From: Corynebacterium zhongnanshanii
Lineage (GTDB): Bacteria > Actinomycetota > Actinomycetes > Mycobacteriales > Mycobacteriaceae
DNA: 64,000 nucleotides
Assembly: GCF_014490575.1 (NCBI RefSeq)
Contig: NZ_CP061033.1
Coordinates: 1,984,001-2,048,000, forward strand
Direction of reading: 5' to 3'
The notes under the pieces were generated by a model. That model worked only from the letters and a program-made list of their open reading frames with translations. It made no database searches and was not told the origin of the DNA. Made by a program: the position numbers and the translations under genes. Below, in pieces: positions 35,696-45,461 of the stretch. Positions within the stretch are counted from its first letter, which is position 1. The number at the start of each line of letters is the position of its first letter.

Positions 35696-38365
35696 CTACT
35701 GCTCCGGCTCGAAGTTCAACGGCCCCTCCGGTCCGGATTCATCGCGGTGCGCCGCATACTGGGCGTGGCTGGGAGCCACGGCGGCAGCACCCTCGCTCAA
35801 CACCGTCTGTCCGTGCACCGTGACGGACTCGCGGCCGGACTGGCCGCCGATCTCCACGGACTCTCCCATCACGATCAGCTGCACACCCTGGGAGGCATCC
35901 CCGTCGTCCACGGAGACCGTCACCTCTCCATCGCGGACGCACACCTCCAGGCGCACCCCGCTCAACGTGATGTAATACGTCAAGCTCTCCCAGTCTCGCG
36001 GAAGGCGCGGGTAAATGGAGAAGTGCCCATAGTGATCCCGCAATCCGCCGAAGCCATTGGTCAGCGCGGACCACACGCCACCACAGGACGCAATGTGCAC
36101 GCCATCGCTGGTGTTGCCGTGCAGGTCACCCAGATCCACAAACAGACCCCGGTGGAAAAAGTCCAAGGCCTTATCCTCGTAGCCCAGTTCCGCGGCCATG
36201 ATGGACTGCACCACGGCACTGAGCGTGGAGTCTCCCGTGGTCAGGCGATCATAGTAGTCATAATCAGCCTTCTTAATCTCCGGCAGGAACTCCTGGCCTT
36301 GCAGGAACAGCGCCAACACCACATCTGCTTGCTTCAGCACCTGGTAGCGATAAATCGTCAGCGGGTGATAGTGCAGCAGCAGCGGCCGCTTCGGCTCCGC
36401 ATCCGGATCATCTAGGTCCCAGATCTCGCGCTGAAGGAACTGATCGTCCTGGGGGTTCACGCCAAGGCGCTCATTGAACGGAATGTACATGCACTCCGCG
36501 GCCTTCACCCACAGAGCCAGCTCGTCGTCGGACAGCCCCTCGCGGCGCGCCAAGTCCTCGTAATCGCCGGGGCGTTCCTCCCGCAATTGCTTCGCCACGG
36601 CCGCGGCGATGCTCAAGTTAAAGCGAGCCATCACATTGGTGTACAGGTTATTGTTCACCACGGTGGTGTACTCATCGGGTCCCGTGACGGAGTGAATCTC
36701 AAAACGCTTCTGATCCGCGTTGAAAAAACCCAAGGACATCCAGAAACGGGCCGTATTAATCAGAATGTAAATGCCCTGCTCCAGCAGGAAATCCACGTCC
36801 CCGGTGGCATAGACATACTTCATCAGGGCGAACACAATATCGGCATCGATATGGTACTGAGCCGTTCCCGCCGCGTAATACGCAGAGGACTCTTGCCCGT
36901 TAATCGTTCTCCACGGGAACAAGGCGCCATCGTGGGACAATTCCAGGGCGCGCTGCTTCGCCGCGGGAAGCATGTCATAACGGAAACGCAGTGCATTCCG
37001 GGCATAGGCCGGGTTGGTGTAGCACAGGAACGGCATCACATAAATCTCCGTATCCCAGAAGTAGTGGCCTCCATAGCCAGAGCCCGTCATGCCCTTCGCC
37101 GGAATACCATTAAACTCCGCGCGCGCCGAGGCCTGCAGCAGCTGGAACAAGTTCCACCGCACCGCCTGCTGCAATTCCGGCTGCCCCTCAATGCGCACAT
37201 CCGACCGCTTCCAAAAACGGCCCAACCACTTGCGCTGATTCGCCACCAGATTGCTAAATCCCACGGACTTCGCGCGCGTAATCGTGCGCTCGCAGCGGAA
37301 CGCCAGCTCCTCCGGCGCCACATGGCGGGAGGAGTGGTACGCCACGAACTTCTCCAACCGCAGCTTCATCCCCTTGTTGCCCTTGAGGTGATAGGTCACC
37401 CGGGCCACATCCTCCAACACCTCGGTGGAAATCTCCACACCCGGCTGCCCATGTGCATCGGCCGGATTATCCACTTCAAGAATGTGATCCATGGTAGCGG
37501 CCACCGTCATTCCCGAATGATTCACCTGGTAGCCCAAGGTCGCGTTCTCGGCCCCGGCGCTCTTTTGATACTTCGGAAGGAACACCCGCTCCTTAAATTG
37601 CTCACCTTTACGCGGATCAAAATGCTCATCGGACTCGGCCATGGGGCCCCGATCCGCATTGGGGAACTCATCTTCCCCATCCTGGCGGTTGAGCAGCTGA
37701 GAAGAAATCACCACGGCCGCATCAGCATCCAGCAATTCCACTTCCAAGCTCATGATCGCCACATGGCGCTCCTGGAAAGAAACCATCCGCTCCGACGTCA
37801 CCCGGACTCGCTTTCCACCCGGCGTTCGCCACACCAGCGTGCGGCGCAACACACCCTCACGGAAATCCAGGCTGCGCTTATAGTCGCTGACCTCGGCATT
37901 GCCCAGCCGCAACGGTTCATCGTCGATGTACAACCGCATCGCTTTGGCGTCGGGGACAGAGACAATTCCCTGACCAGCCCGTGCTAAACCATAGGCGTCT
38001 TCGGCGTGCTGAATATCCCACGTTTCGTGCACACCATTAATAAACGTGCCATGTGCATGGGAATCACGGCCCTCCGGCGGATTACCACGCAGGCCCAAAT
38101 AGCCATTCGATAATGCAAACAGCGTCTCCATCACGCCAAGATCGCCGTGATTAGGTTTCGTTTCCACCCACGCCCACTCATCCACGGGGTGCACGTCACG
38201 ATCAATCGCCGCCAGAGGATCCGCATTCGCCAACTTCCAATCCGTGCGGAAATTCGCCGCATTCAAATCCCCACCATCCACAGGACGGTTGGGGCCCTGG
38301 TGAGACTGAGTACGGCGCTGGGCAAGAAACTGCTCCAATTGCGATGTAGAGGACTTAGAGCTCAT
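35696..38365 (-). CDS. Glycoside hydrolase family 65 disaccharide phosphorylase (trehalose/kojibiose/maltose type)
   Basis: GH65 phosphorylases split an alpha-glucosyl disaccharide with phosphate, giving beta-glucose-1-phosphate. The 889-residue protein has the N-terminal beta domain (about 60-330) and the alpha/alpha barrel with HYFWDTEIYVMPF, FPWRTINGQE and the general acid Glu565 in SVTGPDEYT. Phosphate-site segments follow near HIASCGGVWSAL. The start at ATG 38365 has GGAGCA upstream. It is 93 bp downstream of the gene carrying a beta-phosphoglucomutase domain, the enzyme that would convert its product to glucose-6-phosphate. The exact sugar cannot be told from sequence. Confidence 0.92.
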   Translation of the reverse strand: MSSKSSTSQLEQFLAQRRTQSHQGPNRPVDGGDLNAANFRTDWKLANADPLAAIDRDVHPVDEWAWVETKPNHGDLGVMETLFALSNGYLGLRGNPPEGRDSHAHGTFINGVHETWDIQHAEDAYGLARAGQGIVSVPDAKAMRLYIDDEPLRLGNAEVSDYKRSLDFREGVLRRTLVWRTPGGKRVRVTSERMVSFQERHVAIMSLEVELLDADAAVVISSQLLNRQDGEDEFPNADRGPMAESDEHFDPRKGEQFKERVFLPKYQKSAGAENATLGYQVNHSGMTVAATMDHILEVDNPADAHGQPGVEISTEVLEDVARVTYHLKGNKGMKLRLEKFVAYHSSRHVAPEELAFRCERTITRAKSVGFSNLVANQRKWLGRFWKRSDVRIEGQPELQQAVRWNLFQLLQASARAEFNGIPAKGMTGSGYGGHYFWDTEIYVMPFLCYTNPAYARNALRFRYDMLPAAKQRALELSHDGALFPWRTINGQESSAYYAAGTAQYHIDADIVFALMKYVYATGDVDFLLEQGIYILINTARFWMSLGFFNADQKRFEIHSVTGPDEYTTVVNNNLYTNVMARFNLSIAAAVAKQLREERPGDYEDLARREGLSDDELALWVKAAECMYIPFNERLGVNPQDDQFLQREIWDLDDPDAEPKRPLLLHYHPLTIYRYQVLKQADVVLALFLQGQEFLPEIKKADYDYYDRLTTGDSTLSAVVQSIMAAELGYEDKALDFFHRGLFVDLGDLHGNTSDGVHIASCGGVWSALTNGFGGLRDHYGHFSIYPRLPRDWESLTYYITLSGVRLEVCVRDGEVTVSVDDGDASQGVQLIVMGESVEIGGQSGRESVTVHGQTVLSEGAAAVAPSHAQYAAHRDESGPEGPLNFEPEQ

Positions 38366-38458
38366 GAAAGGGTTGCTCCTGACGGGCGTATGAGTAATGG
38401 CAACATTATGGCACGATCCAGGCAGCATTACGGAATAGGCCGCACTGGCCAGCAGCGT

Positions 38459-40327
38459 TTATAGCAGCTCGGCCAGGTCATCAACAACTAGCGTGGCGCC
38501 CGCATCCAACAGCGCATCTGCACCCGTCCCGCGGTTCACGCCCACCACAAGCCCGAAACCTCCGGCCTTGCCGCTGGCCACGCCGCTGGTGGCATCCTCC
38601 ACCACCACAGCCCGATCCACGGACACGCCCAGCTGCTGCGTCGCATACACATACGTATCCGGCGCGGGCTTTCCCGGAAGCTCCTGTTCCACTGCCACCA
38701 GGCCGTCCACAACCAGCTCGAAGCGATCCAGCAGACCGGCCGCCTCCAGCACGGGCCGCGCGTTCTTCGAGGAGGACACAATCGCGATCTTCGGTGCCTT
38801 GCGTGCGGATCGTCCAGCCTGCGCTGTGTGCGCTTCCTGCGCGCGCTGCCGGATCGCATCCAACAACTGCACCGACCCTGGATACGCCTGCACACCCTCT
38901 GCCACGAGCTGCAGAAAGTCCTCGTTCTTCCGCGCGCCCAAGCCGTGAACGCTCTCCACGTCCGCGGCATCATCCGGCTCACCGACCGGCAAGGTCATCC
39001 CACGAGATTCCACAATGGCCTGCACTCCCTCATCTCGGCGGCGCCCATCGAGGTAATCGAAGTAATCCTGTTCCGTATACGGCCGCACGCCCCGCTGCTC
39101 AAAAAAGGCCGTAAACATGCGAGCCCACGCCTTCCTATGCAGATCAGCGGTGGGAGTAATCACGCCGTCCAGGTCAAACAGCACCGCGTCATACTCAAAA
39201 ATCCGGGCGTAAGCAGGGTAATCCGTATATCCGCGCTCTCCACCCTTATAGAACGTCGAAGAATCGGGCTCATTCAACTCCCAACCGTGCTCCCAACGCT
39301 GGGGAAGATCGGGATTCGCAATAAACAATCGGCCCACGGCCACCGCATCGGCACGACCACTATGCACAATAATCTGCGCCTCATCCAGCTGCGTGAGCTC
39401 CCCAAAACCGGTATTGGATATCAGCCGGCCACCATATTCCTGCCGAATCCACGCGGGAAGATCCGTCACTTCGGATTGAGCGGCGTCTCGGTCGGAGGCT
39501 TCGGCGTCGAATATCCCCGCAGCATCTTTATGCAACAGGGAGATATACGCCATATCCAGATCATCCAACCCCTTCAGTAGCGCCCCATACGTGGCAATAA
39601 CATCAGCACGGTCAGGCTCCAGGGCGCCCTGAATATTGTGCTCGGGGGATATCCGCAACGCCGTGCGGCCAGCACCAATTTCCTCAACGACTGCCCGGAC
39701 CACCCGCACCACAAAACGAGCACGATTTTCCGGCGAACCGCCATAGTTATCGGTACGCAGATTCGATTCCGGACTCAGGAACTGATGCAATAAATAGCCA
39801 TTAGCGCCATGGATTTCCACGCCATCTAATCCGGCATCAATGGCACGGCGCGCACCCGCCACAAATTCCTCAACAATGCGATCCATATCCTCGTGCGTCA
39901 CCGCGCGGGGCAGCGCCGCGTCCACCTTGGCGTTGAAGGTGTGAACCTGAGTGCCCGACGCCACAGCGCTCGGCGCCTCCGGCTGCACCCCACGCAACAA
40001 GTCCGGGTGCGACAGGCGCCCACCGTGCATGATCTGCATAAAGATCGTTCCACCCGCGGCGTGCACTGCCTCGGCAACCGTGGCCCACGCCGCTTGCTGC
40101 TCCTCGTTCGCAATACCGGCCTGACCAGGGAAAGCGCGGCTGCTAAACGCCGGGAAGGTCCCCTCCGTCACGATCAGCCCGGCCGAGGCTCGCTGGGAAT
40201 AATAGCGCACGTGGAGATCCGTGGGCACGCCATCTTCACCTGCGCGCTGGCGTGTCAGCGCCGCCATGGTCACGCGATTGGGGAGGCGATGGTGCGGCAG
40301 GTCCAGCGGGGTAAATAAAGAGGTCAT
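38459..40327 (-). CDS. Fusion: old yellow enzyme (NADH:flavin oxidoreductase) + beta-phosphoglucomutase-like HAD phosphatase
   Basis: The 622-residue protein joins two complete enzymes. Residues 1-~370 are an OYE: SLFTPLDLPHHRLPNRV, FMQIMHGGRLSHP, EIHGANGYLLHQFLSPESN, ending GYTDYPAY as normal OYEs do. Residues ~378-622 are a HAD enzyme of beta-PGM type: YDAVLFDLDGVITPT, VSSSKN, GKPAPDTYVYA and VVEDATSGVASGKAGG. There is no stop or linker of note at the junction (about forward 39200). The mutase half would process beta-Glc-1-P from the adjacent GH65 enzyme; the OYE half has no obvious link to it. The start is ATG 40327. A stop lost between two adjacent genes is the likely origin. Confidence 0.92.
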   Translation of the reverse strand: MTSLFTPLDLPHHRLPNRVTMAALTRQRAGEDGVPTDLHVRYYSQRASAGLIVTEGTFPAFSSRAFPGQAGIANEEQQAAWATVAEAVHAAGGTIFMQIMHGGRLSHPDLLRGVQPEAPSAVASGTQVHTFNAKVDAALPRAVTHEDMDRIVEEFVAGARRAIDAGLDGVEIHGANGYLLHQFLSPESNLRTDNYGGSPENRARFVVRVVRAVVEEIGAGRTALRISPEHNIQGALEPDRADVIATYGALLKGLDDLDMAYISLLHKDAAGIFDAEASDRDAAQSEVTDLPAWIRQEYGGRLISNTGFGELTQLDEAQIIVHSGRADAVAVGRLFIANPDLPQRWEHGWELNEPDSSTFYKGGERGYTDYPAYARIFEYDAVLFDLDGVITPTADLHRKAWARMFTAFFEQRGVRPYTEQDYFDYLDGRRRDEGVQAIVESRGMTLPVGEPDDAADVESVHGLGARKNEDFLQLVAEGVQAYPGSVQLLDAIRQRAQEAHTAQAGRSARKAPKIAIVSSSKNARPVLEAAGLLDRFELVVDGLVAVEQELPGKPAPDTYVYATQQLGVSVDRAVVVEDATSGVASGKAGGFGLVVGVNRGTGADALLDAGATLVVDDLAELL

Positions 40328-40415
40328 GCCACCCGTTATACACGGATGGCATGACTGCACGAGCGCTAGCGGAAGATACTAGCTGACGATCTGAAGGGGT
40401 TGTTAGCGGGAGTTA

Positions 40416-42629
40416 TTAAGCGATGTTGTTCTTGGCCTTAAACTCCAAACGACGAGCATGCAAAATCGGCTCAGTATAACCAGACGGCGACTGCTCACCC
40501 TTCAAAATCAAATCCTTCGCAGCCTGAAACGCCACAGAAGAATCAAAATCAGGCGCCATATCACGATACGCAGCATCCCCAGCATTCTGACCATCAACCT
40601 TCACAGCCATACGCTCCAAAGCATCAACAATCTGCTCCTCAGACACCACACCATGCTTACGCCAGTTCGCCAACAACTGCGAAGAAATACGCAACGTCGC
40701 ACGATCCTCCATCAAATCCACATCATGAATATCCGGCACCTTCGAGCAACCAACACCCTGCTCAACCCAACGCACCACATAACCCAAAATGGACTGACAG
40801 TTGTTATCCAACTCCTCCTGAACCTCAGCCTCAGACCACGTCGCAGACCCCTCACCCACAGCAGCACCAGCCACAGGAACCGTCAAAATCTTACCCAAAG
40901 AATCCCGACGACCCTGCTCACGCAACTGCTCCTGCACAGCAAACACATCCACCTCGTGATAATGCGTCGCATGCAACGTCGCACCCGTAGGAGAAGGAAC
41001 CCACGCAGTCGTCGCACCAGCCTTCGGCTGACCCACCTTCTGCTCCAACATCTCAGCCATCAACTCAGTCATAGCCCACATACCCTTACCAATCTGAGCC
41101 TTACCAGGCAGAGCATGAGCCAAACCAGCATCCACATTGTTGTCCTCATACGCCAACATCCACGCAGAAGACTTCATATCACCCTTACGAATCATCGGAC
41201 CCGCAACCATCGACGTATGAATCTCATCACCCGTACGATCCAAGAAACCAGTATTAATAAACGCCAAACGGTTCTTCACCGCAGCAATACACGCATCCAA
41301 GTTCGCCGTCGTACGACGCTCCTCATCCATCACACCCACCTTCAAGGTGTAACGCTCCAACCCAAACAAATCCTCAATCGCGTTAAACAAATCATCCGTA
41401 AACGCAACCTCCTCAGGACCATGCTGCTTAGGCTTGACAATGTAAATCGAACCATTACGAGAATTCCGACGCTCATTATCCTCAGCCAGACCAGGAATCG
41501 CAGCAGCGGTGGTGATCACACCATCCATAATGCCCTCGAAAATCTCCTCACCATCCTGATCCAAAATCGCCGGATTCTGCATCAAATGACCCACATTACG
41601 CACAAACAACAACGAACGACCATGCAAACGCACCTCATCACCATCACGACCCGTGTAAATACGGTCCGGGTTCAACCGGCGAGTGAACGTACGTCCCTCC
41701 TTGGTAATCTCCTCGGTGAGATCACCCACATTGAGGCCTAGCCAATTGTGGTAGCCCAGGGTTTTGTCGGTCGCATCGACCGCGGCAACAGAATCTTCAA
41801 AATCAATGATGGTAGAGATCGCCGCTTCAAGAACCACATCTTTAACCCCGGCCTTGTCAGTGGAGCCGACGGGGGACTCAGGATCAATCTGGATGTCAAT
41901 GTACAAACCATTGTTACGCAGCAAAATGCTGGATGGGTCAGCCACATCCCCGGCGTAACCCACATACGCCTCAGGAGCCTTCAAACCAACCTGAGCACCA
42001 TCAACCTCAGCAACAAACTCACCGGACTCCACCGAGTACTTCGTCACATCAGCGTGAGAACCCTCCGCCAGCGGCACAGCACGGTCCAAAAAGTCACGAG
42101 CCCACGCAATGACCTTGTCACCACGAACCTTGTTGTAGCCCGTACCCTTTTCCGCACCACCCTCTTCAGAAATAGCGTTCGTGCCGTACAACGCGTCATA
42201 CAGGGAACCCCACCGAGCGTTCGCAGCATTCAGAGCAAAACGCGAGTTGAGCGACGAGATGACCAGCTGTGGGCCGTTGGTTTCAGAGATCTCCGGATCG
42301 ATGTTCTGCGTCTGAATCTCAAAGTCACCCGGCTCATCCACCAGGTAACCAATCTCCTTCAAAAACGCCGTGTACTTCTCAGCATCCTGCTCACCAGGAT
42401 TCTCCGCGTACCACTTATCCAACGTGGCCTGGAACTCATCACGCTTCGCCAACAACTGCTTGTTACGAGGACCAAACTCCGCAACAATCTTGCCAAAACC
42501 ATCCCAGAAAGCATCGATGTCAGCGTCCGAGCCCTTTCCGATGGCCGGCAATAGTTCGGTGTTGATGAACTCTAGGAGAATTGGAGCCACCGACAGGCTT
42601 CCAACCTTGATGTAATTTTCTGTAGTCAT
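40416..42629 (-). CDS. aceB: Malate synthase G, copy 1
   Basis: The enzyme condenses glyoxylate with acetyl-CoA to malate in the glyoxylate shunt. The 737 residues fit class G; the catalytic region includes [18 protein letters not shown] and [38 protein letters not shown]. It is the second of two copies: about 1.26 kb at the 3' end matches copy 2 with one difference seen, while the N-terminus and a central tract (about 41676-41860) differ. It lies 88 bp downstream of the acyl-CoA dehydrogenase gene on the same strand, so it is probably the last gene of that operon. Shared tracts use many T-ending codons, unlike neighbouring genes. Confidence 0.95.
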   Translation of the reverse strand: MTTENYIKVGSLSVAPILLEFINTELLPAIGKGSDADIDAFWDGFGKIVAEFGPRNKQLLAKRDEFQATLDKWYAENPGEQDAEKYTAFLKEIGYLVDEPGDFEIQTQNIDPEISETNGPQLVISSLNSRFALNAANARWGSLYDALYGTNAISEEGGAEKGTGYNKVRGDKVIAWARDFLDRAVPLAEGSHADVTKYSVESGEFVAEVDGAQVGLKAPEAYVGYAGDVADPSSILLRNNGLYIDIQIDPESPVGSTDKAGVKDVVLEAAISTIIDFEDSVAAVDATDKTLGYHNWLGLNVGDLTEEITKEGRTFTRRLNPDRIYTGRDGDEVRLHGRSLLFVRNVGHLMQNPAILDQDGEEIFEGIMDGVITTAAAIPGLAEDNERRNSRNGSIYIVKPKQHGPEEVAFTDDLFNAIEDLFGLERYTLKVGVMDEERRTTANLDACIAAVKNRLAFINTGFLDRTGDEIHTSMVAGPMIRKGDMKSSAWMLAYEDNNVDAGLAHALPGKAQIGKGMWAMTELMAEMLEQKVGQPKAGATTAWVPSPTGATLHATHYHEVDVFAVQEQLREQGRRDSLGKILTVPVAGAAVGEGSATWSEAEVQEELDNNCQSILGYVVRWVEQGVGCSKVPDIHDVDLMEDRATLRISSQLLANWRKHGVVSEEQIVDALERMAVKVDGQNAGDAAYRDMAPDFDSSVAFQAAKDLILKGEQSPSGYTEPILHARRLEFKAKNNIA

Positions 42630-42717
42630 GTTTTCTCAATATCCTTTCTCATGGGATCGTGAATCAGTTGTGCTGATCTTCCGCTTTGTGGTGAGCGTTG
42701 ACGCTGGTCAAGCGCAT

Positions 42718-43860
42718 TCAATAGCTCCGCGGAAGACCTAGTACCTGGTGTGATACATAGTTCAGAATCATCTCCTCACTGACTGGTGCAGTCCGGAACA
42801 ACCTGGCAGGCCAGTACAACTCCGAAACTTCATAATCTTTGCTGAATCCGTTGCCGCCATGCGTTTGGATTGCTCGATCCACGGCTTTTTCTGCTGCTCG
42901 AGCAGCAGAAAACTTTGCGTAGTTGGCAAGCTCTCCAGCATGCTCTCCTGCATCAGCCGCAGACGCAGCACGTGCTGTCATGTGCCTCGCAAGCTCTACG
43001 TCGATTTTGGCTTCAGCAAGCGGATGCGCGACCCCTTGATGAGATCCAATGGGAGCGCCCCACACCTCGCGGCTCTTGGAGTAGTCAATGGCCTTACTTA
43101 AGGCACGTAGGGCAATACCGTTACAGAACGCAGCCATAAGAATTCGCTCTGGATTGAGGCCCTTGAACAGTGCCTTAAAGCCGTTCGTTCCTCTTCCGAC
43201 AACATCTCTCGCTTCTACACGAACATTGTCACAGTGCACTAACCACTGAGAATCAGCGCTAAAATCCTCGGTCTCAATCTTTGCCTTTGTGAGACCCGCC
43301 GTATCAGTAGGAACCAGGCAACAACACACTTGTCCGTCGTTTGCTTCATCAACTTCTCGAGCAACAACAAGAACATAGTCAGCCTCATCTACTCCAGATA
43401 TGAAGCATTTTTCACCATGTAAGCGGTACGTACCATCATCAGTCTTCTGCAGCTTTGTGCGAGTCCTATGGGTATTGCTTCCCGCTTCAGGCTCTGTAAT
43501 CGCGAAGGCACACTTCACCGTTCCACTAGCAATTCCAGGTAGAAACCTCTTCTTCTGATCATGAGTTCCAACTCCCAATAGAATTGAGCCCACGATGCCC
43601 GGCGACATCACCAAGAGAACTGGCAGGTGCCCCTGCTCAGCCAACCGTTCTGCAACAATACTGAACTCTAGGAGACCAGCCCCACCTCCTCCGTACTCCT
43701 CCGGAAGCCCTATTCCCACAAGGCCGGCATCCGCTAAGTCCTTCCACAATTCAGTCGCCGGTTCATCTGCTGCGATTTTCGCCCTTCTGTAATGGCGCCC
43801 GTACTTGCTCACTACTGTGTCCACGGTGCTGCGCAGTAGATCTTCTGTCAGTCGATCCAT
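42718..43860 (-). CDS. Acyl-CoA dehydrogenase
   Basis: The 380-residue flavoenzyme has the ACAD layout. The N-terminal helical domain includes GIGLPEEYGGGGAGLLEFSIV. The middle domain has CAFAITEPEAGSNTHRTRT and GEKCFISGVDEADYVLVVA. The C-terminal helices end in TQTHGGNGFSKDYEVSELYW-type sequence. It oxidises an acyl-CoA to the enoyl-CoA; the substrate is unknown. The start lies 2 bp after the thioesterase stop. Base composition is visibly lower in G+C than the flanking core genes, suggesting transfer together with the next three genes. Confidence 0.93.
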   Translation of the reverse strand: MDRLTEDLLRSTVDTVVSKYGRHYRRAKIAADEPATELWKDLADAGLVGIGLPEEYGGGGAGLLEFSIVAERLAEQGHLPVLLVMSPGIVGSILLGVGTHDQKKRFLPGIASGTVKCAFAITEPEAGSNTHRTRTKLQKTDDGTYRLHGEKCFISGVDEADYVLVVAREVDEANDGQVCCCLVPTDTAGLTKAKIETEDFSADSQWLVHCDNVRVEARDVVGRGTNGFKALFKGLNPERILMAAFCNGIALRALSKAIDYSKSREVWGAPIGSHQGVAHPLAEAKIDVELARHMTARAASAADAGEHAGELANYAKFSAARAAEKAVDRAIQTHGGNGFSKDYEVSELYWPARLFRTAPVSEEMILNYVSHQVLGLPRSY

Positions 43861-43862
43861 TA

Positions 43863-44300
43863 TCAGGCCCCTTTTCCGGTCAATACGTTCTGTCCGCGCA
43901 AGGTTCCTACACTCACCAACTCACCTGTGCCAGCCTGCTTGATTTCCACTTTCCACAGCTGCGTCATCGTTCCTTGATGCAGCGGCGTCCCTATCGCCTC
44001 AAGAACGCCACCACTGACACTCTTCAGAAACTCGGTATTGTTCGACATCCCGACGAACACGGCTCGGCGCGAGCGTGCAAACAAGTACGCAGCACCTCCA
44101 GCGGAAGCAACCGATTCAACAATCGAAGCAAACACTCCCCCATGAACGATGCCCGCGGGTTGATGAAGGCTGGCATCTACATCAAGACTCACGTGTACGC
44201 GATCGGCGTCCACATGGACATATGTAAGATTGAGCTTCGCATCGAAGCCATCCTTAACGCTTTTATCAAGCAGATTTTGGAGATCAATGTTGCTGTGCAT
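43863..44300 (-). CDS. PaaI-type hotdog thioesterase
   Basis: The 145-residue protein has the hotdog signature HQPAGIVHGGVFASIVESVAS with the Gly-Gly and acidic catalytic region, followed by FVGMSNNTEFLKSV and GTPLHQGTMTQLWKVEI. Members hydrolyse aryl- or acyl-CoA esters, often in aromatic catabolism. GAAGG precedes ATG 44300; an in-frame TTG at 44336 is less likely. It is tightly packed between the FAD hydroxylase (38-bp gap) and the acyl-CoA dehydrogenase (2-bp gap). Confidence 0.88.
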   Translation of the reverse strand: MHSNIDLQNLLDKSVKDGFDAKLNLTYVHVDADRVHVSLDVDASLHQPAGIVHGGVFASIVESVASAGGAAYLFARSRRAVFVGMSNNTEFLKSVSGGVLEAIGTPLHQGTMTQLWKVEIKQAGTGELVSVGTLRGQNVLTGKGA

Positions 44301-44338
44301 AATGTGACCTTCGATTTCTTGATCGAACTGTCGCAAAG

Positions 44339-45460
44339 CTACGACTTCACGCGTTCTAGGAATTGCTCTAATTTCTCACTTCGCTGATTAAGATTGTTCA
44401 CTGTCCTTTCTTTGTAGAGTTGTCCCGCCTCTGCTGACAGTTGCTGCATCACCCGAGCTGCTTTCATTCTTTTCCGCTGGTAATCCATGAGGCGGTCTTG
44501 TATCAAGGCCAAACCTTGACCGCCGTCCAACAAGCAATGTGCTAAGACGTCCACGTCCATGAGAGCTTGGTTTGCTCCTTGCCCCAGGTAGGGCACCATT
44601 GCATGGGCAGCATCACCCACTAGGGCAACGTGTCCTCGCGTCCAGTTTTTTAGTGGGCTGAGGTTGGCCAAGCGCCAGCTAAAGCACTCACGCGAGTTCG
44701 CCAGCAACCTCAGTAATGCTTCATCCCAGCCTTCAAATTGTTCGAGCAACCATCCGGGATCTACGGGTTGTGACCACTCTGAATCTCCACAGAGCTCTGA
44801 TTCCACGTAGCACGCAATGTTGAGGAAGTCGCCATGGCGAACGGGATATCCCAGGACAACCTTGCCTTCGCCCAACCATGCTTGGAATCGCTTAAACTTC
44901 GTTTCCTCTTCCTCTCGTGGAATCAAAGTTCGAATTGCTACCCCGTGCCCAAGGTCCAGATGATAATCGGGATCAATGAAGTCGCGAACAACGCTCCGGG
45001 CTCCGTCAGCCCCTATCACCACGTCGAAAGCATGAGCCACACCCTGGTCTGTTTCAAGGCAGGCTCCATGTTCTTCTTGCCAGACTCGGCTGACTCTCTG
45101 CCCTAACAGGAGCTGCACATCTTTCGGCAATCGTTCAAGCAATGCTGCATGAAGATCACCGCGATGGATGGAATAGGATTCTGCACCCTCACTCAGCCTT
45201 CCCATAATGTCGACATCGAGTGGTCGGCCATCCCAATGAGAAATTGACGATTCAGATACCCGAGCAGCCGAGACTAGAAGCTGGTCCAAATCCACAACGT
45301 GAGCTAAGACTTTCAAACCATTTGGTTGCAAAGTGAATCCCGCACCGATTGGCTCCAGAGAATTTGCCGCATCAAGGATGGTGACATTCAGCCCTCGCTC
45401 GCTGAGGATAGCGGCGAGCGTCAGCCCTGCAACACCAGCTCCAACAATCCCGATCCGCAT
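44339..45460 (-). CDS. FAD-dependent aromatic-type monooxygenase (salicylate hydroxylase-like)
   Basis: The 373-residue class A flavoprotein hydroxylase begins MRIGIVGAGVAGLTLAAIL (FAD GxGxxG). It has the DG motif VVIGADGARSVVRDF near residue 160 and the GD motif VALVGDAAHAMVPYLGQGANQALMD near residue 290. Members hydroxylate phenols or aromatic acids with NAD(P)H and O2; the substrate is not predictable here. It starts 1 bp before the MFS stop, so the two are coupled. Lower G+C and A/T-ending codons set it apart from chromosomal neighbours. Confidence 0.9.
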   Translation of the reverse strand: MRIGIVGAGVAGLTLAAILSERGLNVTILDAANSLEPIGAGFTLQPNGLKVLAHVVDLDQLLVSAARVSESSISHWDGRPLDVDIMGRLSEGAESYSIHRGDLHAALLERLPKDVQLLLGQRVSRVWQEEHGACLETDQGVAHAFDVVIGADGARSVVRDFIDPDYHLDLGHGVAIRTLIPREEEETKFKRFQAWLGEGKVVLGYPVRHGDFLNIACYVESELCGDSEWSQPVDPGWLLEQFEGWDEALLRLLANSRECFSWRLANLSPLKNWTRGHVALVGDAAHAMVPYLGQGANQALMDVDVLAHCLLDGGQGLALIQDRLMDYQRKRMKAARVMQQLSAEAGQLYKERTVNNLNQRSEKLEQFLERVKS

Positions 45461-45461
45461 G

